This document shows positions 26,503 through 37,105 of a stretch of 64,000 nt of DNA, one piece after another; position 1 is the stretch's first letter, and every line of letters starts with the position of its first letter. The DNA lies in NCBI RefSeq assembly GCF_017798165.1, contig NZ_CP059068.1, positions 1,984,001-2,048,000 on the forward strand, given 5' to 3'. This DNA is from Rhodoferax sp. AJA081-3. GTDB taxonomy: Bacteria; Pseudomonadota; Gammaproteobacteria; Burkholderiales; Burkholderiaceae_C. Position numbers and translations under genes: made by a program. The notes below the pieces were generated by a model, which was given only the letters and a program-made list of their open reading frames with translations, made no database searches and was not told the DNA's origin.

Positions 26503-27318
26503 TCAGGGTTTTTGGCACTGGGCGCAGAAAAAGGTGGAGCGCTGGCCCTGGCGCATGGCACGTATGGGGTTTGCGCAGACCTTGCAGGCCAGTCCGGCCC
26601 GTGCGTACACCATGGCGTCGAGCTGGAAGTGACCGGCTTCGCCCTGGGCGTTGGAGAAGTCGCGCAGCGTGCTACCCCCCCGCTCCACCGCCCGCGCCAG
26701 CACATCGCGTATGGCCTGGTGCAGGCGCGCTGCACGGGGGCGGCTCAGCCGGGAAGCCGGGGTGCTGGGCCGAATGCCCGACAAGAACAGCACCTCCGAC
26801 GCATAAATATTGCCAACCCCCACCACCACCTCTCCGGCCAGCAGTACCTGTTTGATGGGTGACTTGCGTTTGGCCAGCCCCAGGTGAAAGCGTTTGGCGT
26901 CAAAGTCAGCACCCAGCGGCTCCATGCCCAGTTTGCCCAGCAGCTTCTGGGCCACCGGGTCGGCTTCATGGGTGGCGAACACCACGGCACCAAAACGGCG
27001 CGGATCGTGCAACCGCAGCACACCCTGGGCGGTGCGCAGCTCAAAATGGTCGTGTTTACCCGCCTCGGGCGGGTTCAGCGTGAACGACAGGCTGCCCGAC
27101 ATGCCCAGGTGCACCAGCAACAAGCCGCGCTCCAGATCCAACAGCAAGTATTTGCCGCGGCGCCGCACGGCCAGCACATGTTGCCCCACCAGGCTGTCGG
27201 GGCTGCAGCCCAGGGGCCAGCGCAGGGGTTTTCCCAGTCGCACGCCCTCAATGGCTGCACCAGCGATGCGGTCGGCAAAACTGAGGCGTGTCACTTCGAC
27301 TTCGGGCAATTCAGGCAT
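26503..27318 (-). CDS. mutM: Formamidopyrimidine-DNA glycosylase
   Basis: 271 residues from the ATG giving [10 protein letters not shown], the invariant N-terminus: after Met removal Pro is the catalytic base and Glu follows. It excises 8-oxoguanine and FapyG and nicks the abasic site. Also visible: HLGMSGSL, the [12 protein letters not shown] helix-two-turn-helix, and a C-terminal zinc finger (CKVCANPI ... TFFCAQCQ). The frame stays open far upstream, but family length and the conserved start settle this. Divergent from the TPR gene by 38 bp. Confidence 0.97.
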   Translation of the reverse strand: MPELPEVEVTRLSFADRIAGAAIEGVRLGKPLRWPLGCSPDSLVGQHVLAVRRRGKYLLLDLERGLLLVHLGMSGSLSFTLNPPEAGKHDHFELRTAQGVLRLHDPRRFGAVVFATHEADPVAQKLLGKLGMEPLGADFDAKRFHLGLAKRKSPIKQVLLAGEVVVGVGNIYASEVLFLSGIRPSTPASRLSRPRAARLHQAIRDVLARAVERGGSTLRDFSNAQGEAGHFQLDAMVYARAGLACKVCANPIRAMRQGQRSTFFCAQCQKP

Positions 27319-27356
27319 GGTGCGTAGGGCTCTATGGGTTGGATTATTATGGTCCG

Positions 27357-29096
27357 ATGTCACGTATCCATCGCCTTTGCGCCCTAGCCCTGGTTGCAAC
27401 CAGCATCTGCGGCACCGCCCTGGGTGCGCCACCCAAGACCGACGCGCCCAATAACTCCAGCCTGGACGGAGAACTGTTCTACGAATTGCTGGTGAGCGAA
27501 ATGACGGCGCAGGCGGGTGACCCCGGCTCGGCCTACGCGCTGATGCTGGATGCGGCGCGCAAGTCCAATTCTGCCCGTCTGTACGAGCGCGCCATCGAAA
27601 TCGCGTACCGCGCCCGCAGTGGTGATGCCGCATTACAGGCCGCCCAGGCCTGGGCGCGCGCACAGCCCTCGTCCAAAGAGGCCAACCGCTACCAGTTCCA
27701 GATCCTCCTGGGTCTGAACAAGATCGCAGAAACACAAGAACCCCTCAAGCGTGAGCTGGCGGGTATGACGGCAGCGGAGCGTGCACTGGCCATCAACCTG
27801 GTGCCACGGTACTACGCCCGCACCACGGACAAGAAACTGGCCGCCACCGTGGTTGAAAAGGCCCTGGCAGCAGACCTGGGCAACCGCACTACCGGCCCTG
27901 CCGCCTGGGCGGCGATTGGCACCATGCGCCTGCAGGCCGACGATGCCGATGGTGCCTTGGATGCAGCCAAAAAGGGCACGGCACTCGACCCCGAATCTGA
28001 AGACGTGGTGTTGTTGGCGGTTGCACTGATGGGTGCCAAAGTGCCCGCTGCACAAGCCCTGGTGCGCAAATACCTGGACGGCAAGCCCTCTGCTGAAGTG
28101 CGCATGGCCTATGCACGGCATGCCATCAACACCCAGCGCTACGACGAGGCCTACACACAAATGCAGCTGCTGACAGCAGAAAAGCACGACTACGCAGAGG
28201 CCTGGCTGCTGCGGGGTTCACTGGAGTTGCAAGACGCAAAACTCTCCCTGGCTGAGTCCTCGCTCAAAACCTATGTGGCACTGAATCCACCCCCCAAGGA
28301 CACAACCAGCCAAACTGCAACCATGGGTCGCGGCTTGGTGCAGGCCTACCTTCTGCTCTCACAAGCAGCGGAACAGGGCAAACGGCTGGACGAGGCCAAG
28401 TCCTATCTGGACCAGATCATTAGCCCCAAGGACGCGCTGCGCATACAGCGGCGCCATGCCGCCATCCTGGTTCGCCAGGGCAAGCTGGACCAGGCCCGCG
28501 AAGCCATCCGCAGTGTGCCGGAGCAGCAGGCATCGGATGCACTGGAAAAGATCAACGCCGAAGTGCAACTGCTACGTGACGCACAGCAATACGCCGCTGC
28601 CTACGAACTCTTGCGGCAAGCCAGTGCCCAGTACCCGGACGACACCGAACTGGTCTACGACCTGGCCATGATGGCGGAAAAGCTGGGCAAACTCGATGAG
28701 ATGGAACAGCTGCTGCGCAAGGTGATTGCAAGCAAACCCGACTACCACCACGCTTACAACGCTCTCGGCTACTCGCTGGCAGATCGCAACATCCGGCTGA
28801 ACGAGGCCCGTCAACTCATCACCCAGGCGCTGACCTTTGCGCCCAACGACCCCTTTATTGTGGACAGCCTGGCCTGGGTGGAATACCGCCTGGGCAACAC
28901 GGCTGAAGCCATACGCCTGCTGCAAGAAGCTTTTAAGGCGCGGCCCGACGCGGAGATTGCTGCCCACCTGGGCGAGGTCTTGTGGAGCGTGGGCCAGAAG
29001 GACCAGGCCAGTGCCATCTGGAAAGAGGGCATCACGCTGAACCCCCAGAACGAGACGCTGCGCGAGACCATGCGGCGCCTGGGCGGTGCACCGTGA
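27357..29096 (+). CDS. Exported TPR-repeat protein
   Basis: 579 residues from ATG 27357. A signal peptide ([17 protein letters not shown], cleavage near ALG-A) is followed by tandem tetratricopeptide repeats along the whole chain (for example [20 protein letters not shown] and [20 protein letters not shown]). Periplasmic TPR proteins beside lolB are common in Burkholderiales and are presumed to take part in envelope assembly. The stop overlaps the lolB GTG start (GTGA), so translation is coupled. Confidence 0.88.
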   Translation: MSRIHRLCALALVATSICGTALGAPPKTDAPNNSSLDGELFYELLVSEMTAQAGDPGSAYALMLDAARKSNSARLYERAIEIAYRARSGDAALQAAQAWARAQPSSKEANRYQFQILLGLNKIAETQEPLKRELAGMTAAERALAINLVPRYYARTTDKKLAATVVEKALAADLGNRTTGPAAWAAIGTMRLQADDADGALDAAKKGTALDPESEDVVLLAVALMGAKVPAAQALVRKYLDGKPSAEVRMAYARHAINTQRYDEAYTQMQLLTAEKHDYAEAWLLRGSLELQDAKLSLAESSLKTYVALNPPPKDTTSQTATMGRGLVQAYLLLSQAAEQGKRLDEAKSYLDQIISPKDALRIQRRHAAILVRQGKLDQAREAIRSVPEQQASDALEKINAEVQLLRDAQQYAAAYELLRQASAQYPDDTELVYDLAMMAEKLGKLDEMEQLLRKVIASKPDYHHAYNALGYSLADRNIRLNEARQLITQALTFAPNDPFIVDSLAWVEYRLGNTAEAIRLLQEAFKARPDAEIAAHLGEVLWSVGQKDQASAIWKEGITLNPQNETLRETMRRLGGAP

Positions 29097-29608
29097 GTGC
29101 TGGCCTGCGCGGGAGCGCACGCAGCGCTTGGGTGATGGCACTGCTAATAGCTATATTTTTTATAGCAGGTTGTGCAAGTACTACGGGGGCTAGAGGCCAA
29201 AATGGTCCAAACGATTCCCTCTGGCAGGGTCGCCTGGCACTCAAGGTGCATAGCACGCCGGTGCAGGCTTTCACGGCAGATTTTGAACTGCAGGGCAATG
29301 CCGAAGCCGGCACGTTATCGTTTTTTACGCCCCTGGGAAGCACGGCCGCACGCCTGCAATGGAGCACCGCTGGCGCCCAGCTGCAAACCAGCGGCGAGCC
29401 CCAGCACTTTGAATCGCTGGACGCGCTGACGCTACACACCACCGGCGCCACATTGCCCATCCACAGTTTGTTTGCCTGGCTCAAGGGCAATGAGCCCACA
29501 ACCCCAGGGTGGCAGGTTGACCTGCGCGCATTGGCTGATGGCCGACTCACCGCCCAGCGCCTGGCACCCGAGGTTCCGGCCGATCTGAAAATCATTCTGC
29601 AGCGCTGA
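29093..29608 (+). CDS. lolB: Outer-membrane lipoprotein insertase LolB, N-terminus repeat-derived
   Basis: 171 residues from GTG 29093, overlapping the TPR gene stop. LolB receives lipoproteins from LolA and inserts them in the outer membrane. The mature part fits LolB (WQGRLALKVHSTPVQAFTADFELQG, split here as WQGRLALKVHS and FTADFELQG; LDALTLHTTGATLPIHSLF; GWQVDL). The signal peptide and lipobox (LLIAIFFIAGC) and the following TTGARGQNG are encoded by copy 3 of repeat family A. ispE follows 18 bp later, the usual neighbour. Confidence 0.9.
   Translation: MSAGLRGSARSAWVMALLIAIFFIAGCASTTGARGQNGPNDSLWQGRLALKVHSTPVQAFTADFELQGNAEAGTLSFFTPLGSTAARLQWSTAGAQLQTSGEPQHFESLDALTLHTTGATLPIHSLFAWLKGNEPTTPGWQVDLRALADGRLTAQRLAPEVPADLKIILQR
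29141..29203 (+). repeat. Dispersed repeat family A, copy 3, inside lolB
   Basis: CTAATAGCTATA, an AT-rich middle about 15 nt longer than in copy 6, then CTACGGGGGCTAGAGGCCAA. It is translated in frame as the hydrophobic part of the LolB signal peptide, the lipobox Cys and the next residues (IAIFFIAGC ... TGARGQNG). Confidence 0.8.
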
Positions 29609-29626
29609 GCGCCGGATAATCACCGT

Positions 29627-30496
29627 ATGCAGTCGCTCTACGACATACCCGCCCCCGCCAAACTCAACCTGTTCCTGCACATCACGGGTCGCCGTGCAGA
29701 CGGCTACCACCTGCTGCAATCCGTCTTCATGCTGATTGATTGGTGCGACACCCTGCACTTCGATATCCGTGCCGATGGACAGATCAGCCGCGAGGACCTG
29801 ACCTGGGCCCTGCCCGCCGACGACCTGGTCGTGCGCGCCGCCAAAGCCTTGCAGCTGGCCACCGGCTGCACGCTGGGCGCACACATTGGCATCGCCAAAT
29901 CGGTCCCCGCGCAGGCTGGCATGGGCGGTGGCTCTTCGGATGCGGCCTCCACGCTGCTGGCGTTGAACCGTTTGTGGAAGCTCCATCTGTCTGTGGAAAC
30001 TCTGTCAACGATAGGATTGGCCCTGGGCGCAGATGTGCCGTTTTTCCTCTGCGGCCAACACGCGTGGGTCGAAGGCATCGGTGAAAAAATCACGCCGCTA
30101 GAATTGCCGTCCGCGCGTTTTGTGGTGGTCAAACCAGACGCCGGGTTGCAGACCCAGTTAATTTTTTCTGACCCAACGTTGAAGCGCGATTCGGAAACTG
30201 CTATAATTTCAGGCTTCGCTGCAAACAGCATTGAGCGTATTTACAAATACGGTCGAAACGACTTGCAGGCCGTTGCCCAGAAGCTGTGCCCCGGTGTGAA
30301 CCAAGCCCTAGAATGGCTGGAATCGCAGGGTTTGAGTGGTCGGATGACAGGCTCTGGAAGCGCGGTGTTTGCGCAACTGCTGCATGGTATTGACGAGGGT
30401 AGCGCGCCGGCCGCGCTGCAAGTCAGGGTCTGCAGCAACATGGATGTTCATCCCCTGGTGGGTTGGGCAACCAGCGATGGGATAAAGAAGGTTTGA
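29627..30496 (+). CDS. ispE: 4-diphosphocytidyl-2-C-methyl-D-erythritol kinase
   Basis: 289 residues. GHMP-family kinase of the MEP isoprenoid pathway, phosphorylating CDP-ME at the 2-hydroxyl. It begins YDIPAPAKLNLFLHITGRR, and the ATP-binding loop is PAQAGMGGGSSDAASTLLA; GADVPFFLCG and MTGSGSAVFA complete the signature. Follows lolB by 18 bp. A strong internal promoter for the downstream tRNA-Gln and prs lies at 30179-30207. Confidence 0.97.
   Translation: MQSLYDIPAPAKLNLFLHITGRRADGYHLLQSVFMLIDWCDTLHFDIRADGQISREDLTWALPADDLVVRAAKALQLATGCTLGAHIGIAKSVPAQAGMGGGSSDAASTLLALNRLWKLHLSVETLSTIGLALGADVPFFLCGQHAWVEGIGEKITPLELPSARFVVVKPDAGLQTQLIFSDPTLKRDSETAIISGFAANSIERIYKYGRNDLQAVAQKLCPGVNQALEWLESQGLSGRMTGSGSAVFAQLLHGIDEGSAPAALQVRVCSNMDVHPLVGWATSDGIKKV
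30179..30207 (+). promoter_or_regulatory. Sigma-70-type promoter inside ispE
   Basis: TTGAAG (30179-30184), a 17-nt spacer and a perfect TATAAT (30202-30207). Transcription would start near 30214 and run through the end of ispE, tRNA-Gln and prs. A prs promoter inside the upstream kinase gene is a known layout in other proteobacteria. Confidence 0.65.
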
Positions 30497-30538
30497 ATGA
30501 AGGTTAAGGGTGGGCAGCTTTTAGCTGTCAACCGGTGT

Positions 30539-30615
30539 AGGGGAGTCGCCAAGTTGGTTAAGGCACTGGATTTTGATTCCAGCATGCGAAGGTTCGAATC
30601 CTTCTTCCCCTGCCA
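30539..30615 (+). tRNA. tRNA-Gln (TTG anticodon)
   Basis: 77 nt including encoded CCA. Acceptor stem AGGGGAG/TTCCCCT (one G-U), D arm GTCGCCAAGTTGGTTAAGGC, anticodon stem CTGGA/TCCAG with loop TTTTGAT giving TTG, T arm GAAGGTTCGAATCCTTC. It lies between ispE and prs and is probably cut from a shared transcript. Confidence 0.96.
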
Positions 30616-30693
30616 AATCTGTTGCCCGGTACTGATCCGGTCACAGCACGCGCAACGTACAGGCATAAACCCAATTTAATCGCTGGAATCCGT

Positions 30694-31671
30694 ATGCAGG
30701 CCTCACCACCCCCAGATTTCATGGTTTTCACCGGCAATGCCAATCCCGGCATGGCTGCTGACATTGCAAAGCACCTAGGCATTTCGCTGGGTGCAGCCAC
30801 CGTAGGCCGTTTTTCCGATGGTGAAGTCACCGTCGAAATCAACCAGAACGTGCGTGCACGTGATGTGTTTGTGGTGCAGAGCACCTGCGCACCCACCAAT
30901 GAAAATTTGATGGAACTGCTGATCATGGTGGATGCGCTCAAGCGTGCATCGGCCGAACGCATCAGCGCGGTGATTCCGTATTTCGGTTATGCGCGGCAAG
31001 ACCGCCGCCCCCGCTCCAGCCGCGTGCCTATCACGGCCAAGGTGGTAGCCAATATGCTGCAGACCGTGGGTGTGGCCCGCGTGTTGACCATGGACTTGCA
31101 CGCCGACCAGATCCAGGGTTTCTTTGATATCCCGGTGGACAATATTTATGCGTCACCCGTGTTACTGGGGGACCTGCGCCAGAAGAATTACGAAGACCTG
31201 ATTGTGGTCTCGCCGGACGTTGGTGGTGTGGTGCGTGCCCGTGCGCTGGCCAAGCAGCTGAACTGCGACCTGGCCATCATCGACAAGCGCCGCCCCAAGG
31301 CCAATGTGTCTGAAGTGATGCATGTCATCGGCGAGATCGATGGCCGCAACTGCGTCATCATGGACGACATGATTGACACGGCCGGCACACTGGTCAAGGC
31401 TGCCGAAGTGCTCAAGGAGCGCGGCGCCAAAAAGGTGTATGCCTATTGCACACACCCCATTTTCTCGGGTCCCGCCATCGAGCGTATTGCCAACGGCAAC
31501 GCACTCGATGAAGTTGTGGTGACCAACACCATCCCCCTGAGCGCTGCGGCTTCGCAGTGCCAGAAGATTCGCCAGCTCACCGTGGCACCGCTGATCGCCG
31601 AAACGATTCAGCGCATTGCCAAGGGTGAGTCGGTCATGAGTTTGTTCTCGGATCAGGAAAATCTTTTTTAG
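30694..31671 (+). CDS. prs: Ribose-phosphate pyrophosphokinase
   Basis: 325 residues from ATG 30694. Makes PRPP from ribose-5-phosphate and ATP for nucleotide, His and Trp synthesis. Family blocks: [47 protein letters not shown], the catalytic [11 protein letters not shown] loop and the PRPP-binding [14 protein letters not shown]. The Shine-Dalgarno is weak (GGAA). Downstream a hairpin with T-run separates it from rplY. Confidence 0.97.
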   Translation: MQASPPPDFMVFTGNANPGMAADIAKHLGISLGAATVGRFSDGEVTVEINQNVRARDVFVVQSTCAPTNENLMELLIMVDALKRASAERISAVIPYFGYARQDRRPRSSRVPITAKVVANMLQTVGVARVLTMDLHADQIQGFFDIPVDNIYASPVLLGDLRQKNYEDLIVVSPDVGGVVRARALAKQLNCDLAIIDKRRPKANVSEVMHVIGEIDGRNCVIMDDMIDTAGTLVKAAEVLKERGAKKVYAYCTHPIFSGPAIERIANGNALDEVVVTNTIPLSAAASQCQKIRQLTVAPLIAETIQRIAKGESVMSLFSDQENLF

Positions 31672-31709
31672 ATTTCTACAAAACCTTTTCTAACCGGGAC
31701 AAAAAGCAG

Positions 31710-31743
31710 ACGCCGCTGCATAGGGCAGCGATCCAGCGTTTTT
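31710..31743 (+). terminator. Intrinsic terminator between prs and rplY
   Basis: CGCTGC (31714-31719) pairs with GCAGCG (31725-31730); outer ACGC (31710-31713) pairs with GCGT (31736-31739); a T5 run ends at 31743. The internal asymmetry may let some transcription read into rplY. Confidence 0.6.
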
Positions 31744-31791
31744 GTTAAACCGGAGCCCACTGGTCGCGGTGGATTCCTTCAGGAGTAAGTT

Positions 31792-32454
31792 ATGAAATTT
31801 GTCGCTTTTGAGCGCGCTAAGCAGGGCACGGGTGCGAGCCGCCGTCTCCGCAATTCGGGTCGCACCCCTGGCATCGTTTACGGTGGAGCCGGTGAGCCGC
31901 TGTTGGTCGAACTGGACCACAACGCACTGTGGCACGCAATCAAAAAGGAAGCCTTCCACGCATCCGTGCTCGACATGGAACTGGCTGGCAAGGAAAGCAA
32001 GGTTTTGCTGCGTGACGTGCAAATGCACCCCTACAAGCAATTGATCCTGCACATCGACTTCCAGCGCGTCGATGCCAACACCAAGATGCACATGAAGGTG
32101 CCATTGCACTTCAAGGGCCAGGAAGAATCCGCTGCTTTCAAGATCGACCATTGCCTGATCACCCACGTGGTCAACGAAGTCAACATCACCTGCTTGCCCG
32201 CCGACCTGCCCGAGTTCATCGAAGTGGACCTGAGCGGCTTGAAGAAGGGCACTTCCTTCCACCTGAGCGACGTCAAGTTGCCCAATGGCGTGAAGGCTGT
32301 GGTCAAGGGTCGTGAGAATCCCGTCCTGGTGTCCGTGGTGGCGCCTGCGGTTGAAGTTGCTGCCGATCCCGCTGCCGAGGCTCCTGCCGCTGGCAAGGGT
32401 GGCAAGGCCGGTGCCAAGGCTCCTGCTGCAAAAGCTCCCGCTGCCAAGAAATAA
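31792..32454 (+). CDS. rplY: 50S ribosomal protein L25/Ctc
   Basis: 220 residues, the long (CTC/TL5-type) form: an N-terminal 5S-rRNA-binding domain (residues 1-95, with [19 protein letters not shown]), a C-terminal beta domain (about 96-190), and an Ala/Lys-rich tail ([20 protein letters not shown]). AGGAG stands before the start. prs-rplY-pth is a conserved order. A strong terminator follows at 32493. Confidence 0.96.
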   Translation: MKFVAFERAKQGTGASRRLRNSGRTPGIVYGGAGEPLLVELDHNALWHAIKKEAFHASVLDMELAGKESKVLLRDVQMHPYKQLILHIDFQRVDANTKMHMKVPLHFKGQEESAAFKIDHCLITHVVNEVNITCLPADLPEFIEVDLSGLKKGTSFHLSDVKLPNGVKAVVKGRENPVLVSVVAPAVEVAADPAAEAPAAGKGGKAGAKAPAAKAPAAKK

Positions 32455-32492
32455 TCGGTTGCCCACGCACTGATTCACAGCGCAAGCTGTTG

Positions 32493-32517
32493 ACGGCCCA
32501 CTTCGGTGGGCCGTTTT
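32493..32517 (+). terminator. Strong terminator after rplY
   Basis: ACGGCCCAC and GTGGGCCGT form a perfect 9-bp stem with a TTCG tetraloop (32502-32505), followed by TTTT. Confidence 0.9.
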
Positions 32518-32594
32518 CGTTTGGGTTGGAATCGCCATCGATTTGCCCTACCATCCACGCCAGCTTCCAACACATCTCACGACTCCCGCTCTTC

Positions 32595-33290
32595 ATGATC
32601 AAACTGTTTGTCGGCCTTGGCAACCCTGGCCCTGAATACGAAGCCACCCGCCACAATGCCGGATTCTGGTGGATCGATGCCCTGGCACGCGAGCTCAAGG
32701 TGAACCTGAGCATGGACAAGTCTTACCACGGCATGCTGGCCCGTACCACCGTGCATGGACAAACGGTGTGGCTGCTGCAACCCCAGACCTTCATGAACCT
32801 GTCAGGCAAGTCGGTGGGTGCACTGGCGCGCTTTTTCAAGATCGCGTCCGACGAAATATTGGTCGCCCATGACGAGCTGGACATCGCCCCTGGCCAGGTC
32901 AAACTGAAGTTTGGTGGCAGCCACGCCGGGCACAACGGCTTGCGCGATATCCACGCGCAAGTGGGCAGCGGCGACTACTGGCGACTGCGCCTGGGTGTGG
33001 GCCACCCCGGGGACAAGGCTGAAGTTGTCAACTGGGTGCTGAAGAAACCGTCGTTGGACCACCGCATTGCCATTGACCAATGTATTGACCGCTCACTCAA
33101 GGCCCTGCCGGCGTTTCTGGCCGGTGATATGGGAAAGGCCACCCTGCTGGTCCACACCAGTAAACCACCCCGCGCCCACACACCCCCGGCACCACGCCCC
33201 GCGGTCGCGGGCGCCACCGCAAGCCCTGCCGCGCCAACCCCCACCACACCCCTGCCCATCACAGCACAACCGACGCCAGGCACCCCATGA
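32595..33290 (+). CDS. pth: Peptidyl-tRNA hydrolase with Pro-rich extension
   Basis: 231 residues from ATG 32595 ([20 protein letters not shown], catalytic His in ATRHNAGF). Recycles peptidyl-tRNA dropped by ribosomes. [18 protein letters not shown] and [13 protein letters not shown] are the usual blocks. Typical Pth is about 190-195 residues; here a Pro/Thr/Ala tail of about 40 residues is added, probably disordered. The stop overlaps the next gene start (ATGA), so the two are coupled. Confidence 0.95.
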   Translation: MIKLFVGLGNPGPEYEATRHNAGFWWIDALARELKVNLSMDKSYHGMLARTTVHGQTVWLLQPQTFMNLSGKSVGALARFFKIASDEILVAHDELDIAPGQVKLKFGGSHAGHNGLRDIHAQVGSGDYWRLRLGVGHPGDKAEVVNWVLKKPSLDHRIAIDQCIDRSLKALPAFLAGDMGKATLLVHTSKPPRAHTPPAPRPAVAGATASPAAPTPTTPLPITAQPTPGTP

Positions 33291-33757
33291 ACCGAAGCCT
33301 CTCAATTGCTATTATTGTTATAGCTATCTATTCAATATCGACAGGGGCTAGCGGCCAGAATGGCGTATACCGTTGTGGCAACAGCTACAGCCAGAAGCCG
33401 TGCACCGATGCCGTGGTGGTTGACGTGCAGGACGCCCGCACCGCGGAGCAAAAGATCCAGGCCGACGCCACGATACGCCGGGACACTGCGACCGCTAACG
33501 CCATCGAAAAGGAGCGGCTGGCGCAAGAGGCCCGCCAACGTGCAGCCCAAGCCAAACTGACTGCTGCCGAGAAAAAGCAATCTGCACCTAAACCCCAGAA
33601 AACAGCAGACGCATTGGACACAGCAGACACCACGGCCGCCAAAAGCAAGCGCAAGAAAAGCACGTCTGCAAAGCAAAAAGCCACACCAGAAGTCTTCATT
33701 GCCAGCGCCCCAACCGACAAAAACAAGCCAGGCGCCCGCCCCGCCAAGCGCCCTTAG
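33287..33757 (+). CDS. Exported DUF4124-like protein, signal peptide repeat-derived
   Basis: 156 residues. A hydrophobic signal segment ([13 protein letters not shown]) is followed by STGASGQNG, encoded by copy 4 of repeat family A. The mature N-terminus ([20 protein letters not shown]) resembles the DUF4124 module common in betaproteobacterial envelope proteins, with two cysteines likely to pair. The rest is a charged Ala/Lys/Glu coil ending in a basic disordered tail. The start overlaps the pth stop by 4 bp. Function unknown. Confidence 0.75.
   Translation: MNRSLSIAIIVIAIYSISTGASGQNGVYRCGNSYSQKPCTDAVVVDVQDARTAEQKIQADATIRRDTATANAIEKERLAQEARQRAAQAKLTAAEKKQSAPKPQKTADALDTADTTAAKSKRKKSTSAKQKATPEVFIASAPTDKNKPGARPAKRP
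33305..33363 (+). repeat. Dispersed repeat family A, copy 4, inside the DUF4124-like gene
   Basis: TTGCTATTATTGTTATAGCT, an AT-rich middle, then ACAGGGGCTAGCGGCCAGAA. It is read in the same frame as in lolB, giving [15 protein letters not shown]. Confidence 0.8.
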
Positions 33758-33875
33758 CCACTGCAAACAGGCAAGCCAAGCGCAGACGCTTGGTTTATAG
33801 TGGTCCGCGTACCAAGCCGCAATGCCGCATCAACTGGCACCCTGCGCTGGCCAACCTCATGACTTGGGTGCATCA

Positions 33876-35394
<1,519 letters not shown>

Positions 35395-35829
35395 TCAGAC
35401 CTCGTCCGGCTTGGCAATCAGCACCGGTACCGGGCTGGCGTGCAACACTTCGTTGGACACCGAGCCCAGCATGGCACTGCGCAGTGCACTGTTGCCGCGC
35501 GCACCCATCACGATCAAGTCGCAGGCAAATCGCTCGGCAATGTCCACAATGGTGTGGGCCGGGTCACCCTTGGCCACCTCGCACTCATAGACCACACCTG
35601 CGGCGTCCAGCAGAGCCTGCGCAGACAGCAGCGTATGCCGACCGGCCTCTTCGCTGACCTTGTTTATCACCTCCGGATCGTGTGCCACCAGCAACTCGTA
35701 CAAATTGGCGGGCTCCTGCACATTGGCCAACACCGCGTCGGCACGCAGGCCCGCCAAAATCATGCGGATCGCAAAACGCACGGCCTCCAGCGACAACTCC
35801 GAACCATCCACAGGCAGCAAGATTTTCAT
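35395..35829 (-). CDS. Universal stress protein (UspA family)
   Basis: 144 residues, a single Usp domain. It starts MKILLPVDGSELSLEAVRFA and has the ATP-binding G-x2-G-x9-G-(S/T) type motif (MGARGNSALRSAMLGSVS), indicating the ATP-binding class. Cytoplasmic stress/survival protein. It lies 10 bp upstream of the ferredoxin gene. Confidence 0.92.
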   Translation of the reverse strand: MKILLPVDGSELSLEAVRFAIRMILAGLRADAVLANVQEPANLYELLVAHDPEVINKVSEEAGRHTLLSAQALLDAAGVVYECEVAKGDPAHTIVDIAERFACDLIVMGARGNSALRSAMLGSVSNEVLHASPVPVLIAKPDEV

Positions 35830-35848
35830 GGGGTTTCCTTGGTGGTTT

Positions 35849-36340
35849 TCAGGCGTGCTTCAATTTCTGCATCAGGCGGGCAAACACGGTCGGGGCCACA
35901 AACTGCGCCACATCACCCTTGAGTGCGGCGATCTCCCGCACCAGCGTACTGGAAATGTACTGGTAACGTGCGTCCGGCGTCAGAAACACCGTTTCCACGT
36001 CAGGGGCTAAGGCGCGGTTCATGCCGGCGAGCTGGTTCTCAAAATCAAAGTCCGTCACCGAGCGCACACCCCGCAACATGGCTTTGGCGCCATGGTCCAC
36101 CGCAAAATCCCGCACCAGGCCGGTAAACGACTCCACCTGCACATTGGGATAGGCCTGCACCACTTCGCGCACCGTGTCCAGCCGCTCTTCCAGGCTGAAC
36201 AGGGTTTTCTTGTGGTGCGCGGCGGCCACCGCAACGATAACGGTGTCAAACAGGTTGGCGGCGCGGCGGATGAGGTCTTGGTGGCCCAGGGTGATGGGGT
36301 CAAAGGTGCCGGGGTAGACGGCGATCACGGGGTTTTGCAT
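35849..36340 (-). CDS. coaD: Phosphopantetheine adenylyltransferase
   Basis: 163 residues from the ATG at 36340, preceded by GGGAG at 6 nt; a Met six codons upstream is less likely. Fourth step of CoA synthesis, 4'-phosphopantetheine plus ATP to dephospho-CoA. It contains the nucleotidyltransferase motif YPGTFDPITLGH and the late ISSTLVREIA block. coaD and rsmD are frequent neighbours. Confidence 0.96.
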   Translation of the reverse strand: MQNPVIAVYPGTFDPITLGHQDLIRRAANLFDTVIVAVAAAHHKKTLFSLEERLDTVREVVQAYPNVQVESFTGLVRDFAVDHGAKAMLRGVRSVTDFDFENQLAGMNRALAPDVETVFLTPDARYQYISSTLVREIAALKGDVAQFVAPTVFARLMQKLKHA

Positions 36341-36379
36341 CGAAAGCTCCCGGGCCACAGGGCCCAGCTATGGTTGCGA

Positions 36380-37096
36380 TTATGCAGCGGGGGTATCAGC
36401 CGGTGCGGCGGTATCCACTGTTGCTGCAGCGGCGCGCAGCACGTGGGCATGCACCGCACCCGCTTTCAGGTGGCGGTACACCACCAGGCCAAAGGGCTCC
36501 AGCAGGGCATCGGTCCAGGCCTTGGGGCCTTCCAGGTAGATGGACCCATTCACCGCCAATGCACGGGCTGCGGCGGCCAGGGCGGGCTCATACAGCTCGC
36601 CATCAAACGGTGGGTCCAAGAAGATCACGTGGTAACTGGCGGGTGCCAGCTGGCGTAGCGTGGCCACCCCCTCGCCTCGCAGGATGTGCAGCTTTTGCGG
36701 GGCGGCGGCTTCAGGCAACTCCAGGGCCAGCAATTGGGCCTGTACACGCTGCAACTGCACCACCAAAGCGCCATCGTGCTCCACCAGCAGCACTTCGGCG
36801 GCACCACGCGACGCAGCCTCAAAACCCAGGGCGCCGGTGCCGGCAAAGGCATCCACACAGCGCAGGCCGTGCAGGTCCTGGCCCAGCCAGTTGAACAGGG
36901 TTTCGCGCACACGGTCCGGCGTGGGGCGCAGGCCGGGGCGGTCGGCCACCTTGAGTTTGATGCGTTTCCAATGGCCGCCAATCAGGCGGATCTCGCCGGA
37001 GGGGCCTTTGTGTACGGGTACGCGGGCGGGCTTTTTGCCGGGCGCTTTGGCACCACCGCTGGCGTTTTTGGAGGGGGACTTGCTGGGTTTCTTCAT
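36380..37096 (-). CDS. rsmD: 16S rRNA (guanine-966-N2)-methyltransferase RsmD
   Basis: 238 residues. Rossmann methyltransferase: SAM motif VDAFAGTGALGFEA, catalytic DPPF (IFLDPPFDGELY). The RsmD N-terminal block (IRLIGGHWKRIKL, LRPTPDRVRETLFNWLG) is present. An extra basic N-terminus of about 30 residues and an Ala-rich C-terminal tail flank the core. Methylates G966 of 16S rRNA in the 30S subunit. Followed 22 bp later by coaD. Confidence 0.95.
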   Translation of the reverse strand: MKKPSKSPSKNASGGAKAPGKKPARVPVHKGPSGEIRLIGGHWKRIKLKVADRPGLRPTPDRVRETLFNWLGQDLHGLRCVDAFAGTGALGFEAASRGAAEVLLVEHDGALVVQLQRVQAQLLALELPEAAAPQKLHILRGEGVATLRQLAPASYHVIFLDPPFDGELYEPALAAAARALAVNGSIYLEGPKAWTDALLEPFGLVVYRHLKAGAVHAHVLRAAAATVDTAAPADTPAA

Positions 37097-37105
37097 GTGC
37101 CAAGC

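Noticed and set aside
26503..27735. Long 410-codon frame containing mutM
   Set aside because: The extra 139 N-terminal codons overlap the divergent TPR gene; the invariant MPELPE start at 27318 is decisive.
36001..36016. GGGGCTA match inside coaD resembling repeat family A
   Set aside because: Only the short core matches; neither the AT-rich left part nor the GGCCNATTT end is present, and the gene is intact.
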